Source: Ignavibacteriales bacterium
GTDB lineage: Bacteria > Bacteroidota > Ignavibacteria > Ignavibacteriales > Melioribacteraceae
Direction: 5' to 3'
NCBI GenBank assembly: GCA_007280825.1
Contig: QYQI01000075.1
Coordinates: 1 to 9,482 of the forward strand
DNA length: 9,482 nucleotides
In this document: positions 1 to 5,137 of the stretch, one piece after another
Position numbering within the stretch: position 1 is the stretch's first letter
Layout of the letters: each line of letters opens with the position of its first letter
Position numbers and translations under genes: made by a program
The notes under the pieces: model-generated
The model's input: the letters and a program-made list of their open reading frames with translations, nothing else
What the model was told of the DNA's origin: nothing
Databases searched by the model: none

Positions 1-218
1 AGAGAAATAATTATTCCGCCTTCTGGTACACGACCGCCGGTTAATCCGGTGCCGTTGCCGGAAACGGTTACTCTAATATTTTCCTTATTAAATTTTTTAA
101 GAAGGTCAACTATCTCATCCTCACTTTCCGGGAAATAAATTGAATCGGCATTACCTTTATAATTGGAAGCGTCAGAAAGATAGTTTTGAAATAGTTCAGG
201 ATCGTTTTTAATAATCAT
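1..218 (-). CDS. FAD-binding oxidase, GlcD/D-lactate dehydrogenase type (N-terminal part)
   Basis: This is the N-terminal 72 codons of a protein that runs off the left edge. It begins with MIIKNDPELFQNYL and contains YFPESEDEIVDLLKKFN (about residues 28-44), then VSGNGTGLTGGRVPEGG (about 52-68). A proline-led 'P.s.eEIv.ll' stretch followed by a glycine-rich 'GxGTGLtGG.vP' loop is the hallmark of the FAD_binding_4 (PCMH) domain of glycolate oxidase GlcD and FAD-linked D-lactate dehydrogenases; the loop binds the FAD pyrophosphate. Family members are usually about 450-480 residues and oxidise 2-hydroxy acids. The substrate cannot be told from this fragment. The ATG overlaps the stop of the preceding Trm112-like gene as ATGA, so translation is probably coupled. 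Family assignment is firm; the specific enzyme is not known. Confidence 0.85.
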   Translation of the reverse strand, partial: MIIKNDPELFQNYLSDASNYKGNADSIYFPESEDEIVDLLKKFNKENIRVTVSGNGTGLTGGRVPEGGIIIS

Positions 219-430
219 TCAATTGGGTTGCCGTGTTTCTTCATTATCTTTTTCCAAACATCAAGATCAAGCTGTTCGGATTCATCAATAAGCATAATAG
301 GAATATCATTTTCTATCCGGTATCGTCTGCGAGTAACTTTGTCCGTTGATACCAAATAATTATCATCTAATACTAAATCTGCTTTTGTCTCAGGACAGCA
401 GAGAATATCTAAAAGTTCTTTTGAAATCAT
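215..430 (-). CDS. Trm112 / UPF0434 (YcaR-like) small protein
   Basis: A 71-residue protein beginning MISKELLDILCCPETKADL. The N-terminal 'LLdiLaCP.tk..L' followed by a short beta-rich region ending in 'YRIENDIPIMLIDESEQL' is the Trm112/UPF0434 signature. Eukaryotic and archaeal Trm112 activates methyltransferases; the bacterial role is poorly defined. Bacterial YcaR-type proteins are about 60 residues, so this copy has a slightly longer C-terminus (LDLDVWKKIMKKHGNPIE). The usual CPxC zinc knuckle reads CCPET, so the second cysteine is missing. I chose the ATG at 430 over the in-frame GTG at 436, because GGAGAGG (442-436) sits at a good distance from the ATG and directly abuts the GTG. The stop overlaps the start of the FAD oxidase gene by four bases, which suggests one operon. 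Confidence 0.8.
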   Translation of the reverse strand: MISKELLDILCCPETKADLVLDDNYLVSTDKVTRRRYRIENDIPIMLIDESEQLDLDVWKKIMKKHGNPIE

Positions 431-528
431 AATCACCTCTCCAAACTAATCGGTTTAATTGGTAAATTTATGTTAAGATTTTCTCTAATAAAACTAACGA
501 ATTTTTTTACAAATAGACTAACCATTTT
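431..528. promoter_or_regulatory. Divergent spacer between Trm112-like and GNAT genes
   Basis: This AT-rich spacer of about 98 bases separates two genes transcribed away from each other, so it must hold promoters for both. On the minus strand it carries the GGAGAGG ribosome binding site (442-436) of the Trm112-like gene. No convincing -7/-33 or -10/-35 pair could be identified for either direction, and no strong inverted repeat was seen. Confidence 0.4.
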
Positions 529-1095
529 ATGCTACAAAGTTTGGGACCGCAGGAAATTCCTAAAATGGAAACGGAGCGATTGATTCTCCGAAAAATTACT
601 ATTGATGATGTAAATGATATTTATGAATACGCATCTATTACGGATGTTACAACGTTTGTTTTGTGGGATACACATAAAACCAAACAGGACTCGATCGATT
701 TTATAAAATTGACTGAGGAACAATTCAATAATAATATATCGTTCATTTGGGGAATCGTAATCAAAAGCGAAAATAAATTAATCGGGACTATTGATCTTCG
801 TAATTGGGATGCAATTCATAAGTGCGGTGAAATTGGCTATGTAATTTCCCAAAAGTATTGGAATAGAGGATACGTTTCAGAAGCAATGAAGACAGTTATT
901 AAATTTGGCTTGGAAGAATTACACTTGAATAGAATTGAAGCTCATTGCGAAGAAGAAAATATTGGTTCGTGGAGAGTTATGGAAAAATGCGGAATGAAAT
1001 ATGAAGGCACGCTTAGAGAAAAAGTTTTTATTAAAGAAAGATTTCGCTCGATGAAAATGTATTCCATTCTCAAAAGTGAATGGAAAAAATTATGA
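529..1095 (+). CDS. GNAT family N-acetyltransferase, RimJ/RimL type
   Basis: The 188-residue product has the GNAT_3 layout: ETERLILRKIT near residue 14 (the typical first strand), GTIDLRNWD around 86-94, GEIGYVISQKYWNRGYVSEAM around 100-120, and 'RIEAHCEEENIGSWRVMEKCGM' spanning 135-156. The NRGYVSEAM segment is the acetyl-CoA pyrophosphate-binding motif A (R/Q-x-x-G-x-G/A). The 'N..S.rv.eK.Gf/M..EG' stretch is the usual C-terminal motif B. These enzymes acetylate protein N-termini, spermidine, antibiotics or other amines; the substrate cannot be inferred. The start is uncertain. The ATG at 529 has no clear ribosome binding site, whereas the ATG at 565 (METERL) is preceded by AGGAAA. The stop overlaps the next gene's ATG (ATGA), implying coupled expression with the TrpF-like gene. 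Confidence 0.85.
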   Translation: MLQSLGPQEIPKMETERLILRKITIDDVNDIYEYASITDVTTFVLWDTHKTKQDSIDFIKLTEEQFNNNISFIWGIVIKSENKLIGTIDLRNWDAIHKCGEIGYVISQKYWNRGYVSEAMKTVIKFGLEELHLNRIEAHCEEENIGSWRVMEKCGMKYEGTLREKVFIKERFRSMKMYSILKSEWKKL

Positions 1096-1766
1096 CTCAA
1101 GTAAAAATATGCTGCATTGCAAGTATTGAAGAAGCTAACTTGGCGATCAAGTATGGGGCGTCTGCCATTGGGCTAGTCTCGGAAATGCCAAGCGGGCCGG
1201 GAGTAATTTCAGAGGAGACTATAAAAGAGATTGCCGAACAAACTCCACCGTCGATTTCAACATTTCTGCTTACGAGCAAGCAAAATGTAGATGAAATTAT
1301 CGAACAGCATCATCGCTGCGGAACAAACACAATTCAACTTTGTGACAAAATAATTACCGGCTCTCATCTTCAATTAAAAAAAGCTTTACCAAGGATCAAA
1401 ATAGTTCAAGTTATTCATGTAACAAATGATGAATCAATTAACGAAGCAATAGAGACATCAAATTTAGTTGACGCAATATTACTCGATTCCGGAAATCAAA
1501 AATTAGTTACGAAAGAACTTGGCGGGACAGGAAGAACACATGATTGGAGTATCAGCCGAAAAATAGTTGAGTCAGTAAAAATTCCGGTTTATTTAGCAGG
1601 CGGATTAAATCCGCAAAATGTTGTTGAAGCAATTTTACAAGTAAAACCGTATGGCGTTGATATTTGTTCCGGTGTTAGAACTAATTCAAAACTTGATGAA
1701 GAAAAATTGAAATTGTTTTTTGATAGAGTTAAATCAGTCAATAAATTACTGGCGGTGGATAAATAA
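1092..1766 (+). CDS. TrpF-like phosphoribosylanthranilate isomerase family protein
   Basis: A 224-residue single (beta/alpha)8 barrel of the TrpF family. Visible motifs are VKICCIAS (residues 4-11, with Cys7 as the usual catalytic base), LLDSG (130-134, with Asp132 as the likely general acid), ELGGTGRTHDWSISR (142-156), VYLAGGLNPQNV (166-177) and YGVDICSGVRT (187-197); the last two form the phosphate-binding turns. Genuine TrpF isomerises N-(5'-phosphoribosyl)anthranilate in tryptophan synthesis. Here the 'F.SPR' loop after strand 2, which contacts the anthranilate ring in TrpF, reads EMPSGPGVI. The SSGVE motif has Arg instead of Glu. No trp genes are adjacent; the neighbour is a GNAT gene. 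A role other than tryptophan synthesis is therefore possible. I chose the ATG at 1092 (ATGA overlap, MTQVKIC) over the in-frame ATG at 1080. Confidence 0.8.
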   Translation: MTQVKICCIASIEEANLAIKYGASAIGLVSEMPSGPGVISEETIKEIAEQTPPSISTFLLTSKQNVDEIIEQHHRCGTNTIQLCDKIITGSHLQLKKALPRIKIVQVIHVTNDESINEAIETSNLVDAILLDSGNQKLVTKELGGTGRTHDWSISRKIVESVKIPVYLAGGLNPQNVVEAILQVKPYGVDICSGVRTNSKLDEEKLKLFFDRVKSVNKLLAVDK

Positions 1767-1767
1767 T

Positions 1768-2460
1768 TTATTTGGTCATTAATTTGTAGCCGGTCCCGTG
1801 AACATTTACCAGCTCAATTGATTTATCTTGTTTAAGATAGTGGCGAAGTTTTGTTATATACACATCCATACTTCTGGCATTGAAATAATTATCATCGCGC
1901 CATATCCTTGTCAACGCTTCAGATCTTTCAAGAACTTTATTCTCATATAAACATAACAACCGAAGCAGTTCACATTCTTTTGGTGTAAGTTTTTGTTCAA
2001 TGTGTTGAATAACTAATGTACGTCTATCATAATTAAATAAATAAGAACCGATCTTAAATTCTATCTTTTCAATTTCGTCTTGCGGTGTTTTACTTCGCTT
2101 TAGTATAGCGTTGATACGCAAGATCAATTCTTCCATGCTGAATGGTTTAGTAACATAATCATCGGCGCCGATTTTGAAACCCTCGATCTTATCATCAAGC
2201 ATTGCTTTAGCTGTAAGAAAAAGAAACGGAGTTTGTTTATCTATCATTCGAATTTTTTTTGCGAGTGTAAAGCCGTCCATTTTCGGCATCATTATGTCTA
2301 TCAAACAAATATCGTATTTCTTTTTTCTGAATTGCTCGAATCCCTCTTCTCCATTAATGGCTTGAACGATTTCAAATCCCTTAACGGATAAAAATTCTTT
2401 TAAAATTGTTCCAAGGTTTGTGTCATCTTCAACTAAAAGTATTTTTGCAATTTGTTTCAC
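1768..2460 (-). CDS. rprY: OmpR-family response regulator, RprY-like
   Basis: This 230-residue protein has a receiver domain (about 1-122) and a winged-helix Trans_reg_C domain (about 130-228). The acidic pocket is EDD (11-13), the phosphoacceptor is Asp55 in DICLIDIMMP, the switch residue is Thr83 and the conserved lysine is Lys105 in TKPFSMEEL. In the output domain LTPKECELLRLL starts the alpha-loop region, and 'ARSMDVYITKLRHYL' is the recognition helix. The sequence style (GFKIGADDYVTKPFSMEEL) is that of Bacteroidota RprY. The gene starts with GTG (2460-2458), and its first four bases overlap the kinase stop (GTGA), so the two are cotranscribed with the kinase first. The stop lies one base from the stop of the convergent TrpF-like gene. 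It probably controls itself and the divergent secreted-protein gene, which is inference. The symbol is by similarity only. Confidence 0.9.
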   Translation of the reverse strand: MKQIAKILLVEDDTNLGTILKEFLSVKGFEIVQAINGEEGFEQFRKKKYDICLIDIMMPKMDGFTLAKKIRMIDKQTPFLFLTAKAMLDDKIEGFKIGADDYVTKPFSMEELILRINAILKRSKTPQDEIEKIEFKIGSYLFNYDRRTLVIQHIEQKLTPKECELLRLLCLYENKVLERSEALTRIWRDDNYFNARSMDVYITKLRHYLKQDKSIELVNVHGTGYKLMTK

Positions 2461-4025
2461 TCAACACCATTATTGGGAAGAATAATCTTAAATTCACTGC
2501 CACTACCCAGCTCACTTGTTACGGAAATATCACCACCTAATGTCTCAACAATTTTTTTAGCATAGCTCAAGCCAATTCCGTTTCCGCGTACGTTTTGGAT
2601 ATTTCCGCTGGAGACTCGGTAGAATGTTTCGAATATCTTAAATAAATGTTCTCTGGAAATACCAATGCCGTTATCTTTTACGGTAATTATTATTGCTTTG
2701 TTCTCATCTCTGGTTGAAATTTTTATTTCCGGCGGTCTTTCGTTGTACTTGATCGCATTGTCAATAAGATTATTTATAATATTAGTAAGATGAAATTTAT
2801 CGCCGGTTATAACAGCACGGGAAGCATTGAGTTCTAAAATGATTTTACCGCTTTTTTGATTAATAATATTTTCAAACTTTGACGCGGCGGAAAGGATTAG
2901 TTCATGAAGATCTATTTTCTCTTTCGTCAGATTAAACTCACTCTTCTCAAGCGCCGCTGTATTAAGAAGGGCATCAACCATCATTTTCAAGCGGTCATTT
3001 TCTTCTTTAATAATTTTAGAATATCTGGTAACGGAATTCTTTTCGATTAATAAGCCGGGCTCGTTTAAAGCTTCACAAGCAATCGAAATAGTTGAAATTG
3101 GAGTTTTAAATTCGTGAGTAATATTATTTATTAAATCATTTTTCACAGCGGTAATTTTTTTCTGACCTAAAAACATTTCAACTGTTTTGTAAAAAACTCC
3201 AACGATTACTAAAATCAAACCAACTGAGAGAACAAGCATTCCGCCAACGCTTGCAAGAATATACCTTTTCTGGTGAGGGAAATAAACAATAAGTTGGTTG
3301 GGATTAAAAAAGATTTCGTCGGGGAATAAGTTTACTTTGAAAATAGATTTTTTTAGTTCAGTAGTGTCGGCTCCTGCTTTTAATAATGTTAAGCTGTCTT
3401 TATTGGTTCTATTTACACAAAAATAAAATTCCGAGGAAATACCGTTGCCGTTAAATTCAGTTGATAAATCTTTTTCGAGTTGATCAGCACTAATTCTCTC
3501 TTCAATTTTTTTCCGAGCATTAATAGCCATAAGTTCTGTAACAACATTCTGCACCAACAAATGACGTTTCTGAATGGAAGTGTCTTTAACTGATTTATCG
3601 AAGGAGGAAGGGGGAATAAAGTAACGTGCATTTCTGCCGCCTGAGAATGCTTTTAACCGCTCAACCATTGTATCATTATCGGAGAAATATTTTACTTCAT
3701 AATTAAATCCATGGTTGTTTGTATCAATCCTTAGATAACTCATTTTTCTAAGAGAATCTAGATGTATCGGTTTATTTTTAGATTGATCCTGTAGAAAGAA
3801 TAAAACATTTCCTTTCCCGTTAGAGACTTTTTTAACAACGGTAGTTGCAGCTTCCTTCTTTTCAATTTCTTCAGAAACTTTTCTTAGAGAATGAAAAACC
3901 GTTCTACGGAAACGATCCTCTTCAACTTTGATAATATTTGCCATCCAATAAAACTGTACGGCAATTAGTCCAATTACCGAAATAGTCATCAAAGCGATAA
4001 TAATTTTTAATTTTCGTTCTTTCAT
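2457..4025 (-). CDS. rprX: Sensor histidine kinase, RprX-like
   Basis: A 522-residue inner-membrane kinase. Membrane segment 1 is about residues 8-28, the periplasmic sensor about 29-253, and membrane segment 2 about 255-279. HisKA follows with His304 in NNITHEFKTPIS, then HATPase_c with the N box (NNLIDNAIKYN, 418-428), G1 (DNGIGIS, 451-457), F box (FETFYR) and G2 (GNGIGLSYAKK, 481-491). All catalytic motifs are intact. There is no HAMP domain; membrane segment 2 runs almost directly into the dimerisation helix. The long periplasmic domain matches no family I recognise, which is usual for RprX-like kinases. The ATG has no Shine-Dalgarno site, but a perfect TAAATTTG (4038-4031) lies just upstream. 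It is partnered with the downstream regulator through the GTGA overlap. The ligand is unknown; the divergent Met/Cys-rich secreted protein hints at envelope or metal stress. Confidence 0.9.
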   Translation of the reverse strand: MKERKLKIIIALMTISVIGLIAVQFYWMANIIKVEEDRFRRTVFHSLRKVSEEIEKKEAATTVVKKVSNGKGNVLFFLQDQSKNKPIHLDSLRKMSYLRIDTNNHGFNYEVKYFSDNDTMVERLKAFSGGRNARYFIPPSSFDKSVKDTSIQKRHLLVQNVVTELMAINARKKIEERISADQLEKDLSTEFNGNGISSEFYFCVNRTNKDSLTLLKAGADTTELKKSIFKVNLFPDEIFFNPNQLIVYFPHQKRYILASVGGMLVLSVGLILVIVGVFYKTVEMFLGQKKITAVKNDLINNITHEFKTPISTISIACEALNEPGLLIEKNSVTRYSKIIKEENDRLKMMVDALLNTAALEKSEFNLTKEKIDLHELILSAASKFENIINQKSGKIILELNASRAVITGDKFHLTNIINNLIDNAIKYNERPPEIKISTRDENKAIIITVKDNGIGISREHLFKIFETFYRVSSGNIQNVRGNGIGLSYAKKIVETLGGDISVTSELGSGSEFKIILPNNGVE

Positions 4026-4030
4026 AATCG

Positions 4031-4038
4031 CAAATTTA
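4031..4038 (-). promoter_or_regulatory. Possible Bacteroidota -7 promoter element (TAAATTTG) for the kinase operon
   Basis: Read on the minus strand, these bases are TAAATTTG, a full match to the Bacteroidota -7 consensus TAnnTTTG. The element ends five bases before the kinase ATG, so transcription would start at or very near the start codon. No clear TTG-type -33 element was found at the expected distance upstream. In this base composition a chance match is possible. Confidence 0.35.
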
Positions 4039-4080
4039 ACTTAATCTAAATAAGAAATCTTTACTTTAACAATTTTTAAC
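4035..4080 (+). promoter_or_regulatory. Phased TTTAAC direct repeats, candidate RprY-like binding sites
   Basis: TTTAAC occurs three times in 46 bases, at 4035-4040, 4065-4070 and 4075-4080. Start-to-start distances are 30 and 10 bases, so all lie on the same DNA face. OmpR-family regulators usually bind direct half-sites about 10-11 bases apart. The spacer lies between the two-component operon and the divergent secreted-protein gene, where autoregulatory sites are expected. The first copy overlaps the possible -7 element of the kinase gene. Binding is inference. Confidence 0.4.
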
Positions 4081-4089
4081 TAATAGTTA
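4077..4089. repeat. 13-base perfect inverted repeat TAACTA-a-TAGTTA
   Basis: Arms 4077-4082 and 4084-4089 are exact reverse complements around a single central base. The repeat overlaps the last TTTAAC copy in the divergent regulatory spacer. It could be an operator half of its own or a coincidence of the AT-rich sequence. Confidence 0.4.
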
Positions 4090-4097
4090 GGGATCGT

Positions 4098-4122
4098 TTT
4101 TCGTATTTGGGTTGTACGAAAA
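4098..4122. promoter_or_regulatory. Inverted repeat TTTTCGTA-N9-TACGAAAA, candidate operator
   Basis: Two perfect 8-base arms (4098-4105 and 4115-4122) flank a 9-base spacer, with centre-to-centre arm distance of 17 bases. The repeat sits immediately upstream of TATATTTA (4124-4131), a possible -7 element of the secreted-protein gene, so a protein bound here would touch the promoter. It lacks a T-run and lies upstream of a gene, so it is not a terminator. Which regulator binds it is unknown. Confidence 0.5.
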
Positions 4123-4123
4123 G

Positions 4124-4131
4124 TATATTTA
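4124..4131 (+). promoter_or_regulatory. Possible -7 element (TATATTTA) of the secreted-protein gene
   Basis: TATATTTA matches TAnnTTTG at seven of eight positions. It lies 22 bases before the ATG at 4154, leaving room for a short leader that carries the AGGAG ribosome binding site (4143-4147). A clear -33 element at the usual distance is not visible; the TTTG at 4106-4109 is too close. Confidence 0.3.
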
Positions 4132-4153
4132 CACAAACAATTAGGAGAATAAA

Positions 4154-4852
4154 ATGAAATTACTTCAAACAAACAAATCAAAGTTCTTAGCTATAATGAT
4201 TATTCTGATACTCGGATTTTTCTCAATGAAGATCTTAGCTCAGGAAAAAGACGAAACAAAATCTAAACTTGATAATTTGAAAGGTAAGATTGAAAAACTT
4301 ACGATTAAAGCTGATGGTAAAGATGTTGTCTTTGAAGGAAAGGATGCTGAAAAATTAGTCGGTATGTTAAGAAGTAGTTCGCGTAAAGGATTTATGTTTA
4401 AAAGTGATGACGGAAAAATGATGAAGATGAGAGGCGGCAACGTTATGATGTTTAGATCTGAAGATAATGATGCTGATGAAAAAGATGGTGAAAACAAAAA
4501 GAATGTAAAAGTAGAAGTTAACGACAGCGGCAAAAAAATTACTGTTACAACTATGAAAGACGGTAAAGAAGAAACAAAAACTTACGAAGGTGATGAAGCT
4601 GAGAAGTTTTTGAAAGATGAAAATGGCATGAAACATTTTAATATTCAGATTGATGGCGATGAAGACATGCCGAAAGAGAAATTAATGTTCTTTAAGCATA
4701 TGGGCGGAAACAATTGCGGATGTTCATGCTGTGGCGGCGAGAAGATGATGCGAAAGCATTCCATGGGTAAGAATACGAAGCATATGATAATTGAAGAAAA
4801 AGAAGACGATGAAAAATCTGAAAAGGTTGAAAAGAAAGTAGATAAGAAATAA
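4154..4852 (+). CDS. Secreted Met-rich, Cys-cluster protein of unknown function
   Basis: This 232-residue protein is not recognised as a known family. A Sec signal peptide is clear: basic start, hydrophobic 11-29, likely cleavage at A29/Q30 (KILAQ). The mature part is highly charged, with a motif present twice: KLT..DGK..FEG.DAEKL (about 48-68) and KIT..DGK..YEG.EAEKF (about 128-152). Each copy is followed by a short segment ending in F.(K/I)..DG. The mature region has 17 methionines, several in pairs (MM at 89, 98 and 198), a CxCxCC cluster (C188, C190, C192, C193; CGCSCCGG), and four K-H pairs (160-161, 181-182, 201-202, 209-210). The tail (213-232) is Glu/Lys-rich. Met, His and Cys enrichment in an exported protein suggests metal binding, copper being the usual case, but this is inference. 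It has AGGAG six bases before the ATG, is divergent from the rprXY-like operon, and is followed by a terminator. Confidence 0.8.
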   Translation: MKLLQTNKSKFLAIMIILILGFFSMKILAQEKDETKSKLDNLKGKIEKLTIKADGKDVVFEGKDAEKLVGMLRSSSRKGFMFKSDDGKMMKMRGGNVMMFRSEDNDADEKDGENKKNVKVEVNDSGKKITVTTMKDGKEETKTYEGDEAEKFLKDENGMKHFNIQIDGDEDMPKEKLMFFKHMGGNNCGCSCCGGEKMMRKHSMGKNTKHMIIEEKEDDEKSEKVEKKVDKK

Positions 4853-4883
4853 AAATTTTATCTTTTATTTTTTTACAGTAAAG

Positions 4884-4912
4884 AAAAGGGAATCCAAAAG
4901 GTTCCCTTTTTT
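4884..4912 (+). terminator. Intrinsic terminator after the secreted-protein gene
   Basis: AAAAGGGAA (4884-4892) pairs with TTCCCTTTT (4902-4910). The stem extends inward by CC/GG past one bulged T, with an AAAA loop at 4896-4899. The right arm runs into T4907-T4912. It ends transcription 32 bases after the stop. The remaining sequence to 5137 is AT-rich spacer in which I see no gene or RNA structure, only the ribosome binding site of the next gene. Confidence 0.85.
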
Positions 4913-5137
4913 ATTTATGATTATTTTTTCATTATTTTTTTCAGACTAAACATCTTTTTGTAGTAAATGTTTTTTAGTTTTATGTTGATTTCAGAAGCAG
5001 ATAAAATTATTTTTAAATCGGAATTCGTGTGTGTATATCTGATTAAAATAAGAATACTTCATTAGAATGATTCAAACTTCACACCCAAATAATTTTAGAA
5101 AGGATAAAATAAATATAATAACCTTGGAGGTATCATA

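Noticed and set aside
3413..3631. Minus-strand frame inside the kinase gene
   Set aside because: It lies in a shifted frame of the intact 522-residue kinase and has no features of its own; it is not a sign of a frameshift, since the kinase frame is continuous.
4240..4636. Two open frames on the minus strand inside the secreted-protein gene
   Set aside because: Their translations are low-complexity Ser/Phe-rich runs created by the Lys/Glu/Asp-rich codons of the plus-strand gene, which itself has a signal peptide, ribosome binding site and terminator.
5114..5119. TATAAT as a -10 box for the DUF2339 gene
   Set aside because: It would place the transcript start at the ribosome binding site, no -35 partner is visible, and such strings are common in this AT-rich spacer.
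4913..5137. Search for a small RNA, riboswitch or short gene in the spacer before the DUF2339 gene
   Set aside because: The spacer is AT-rich without a stable hairpin or conserved-looking element beyond the ribosome binding site, and any short open frames lack start signals.
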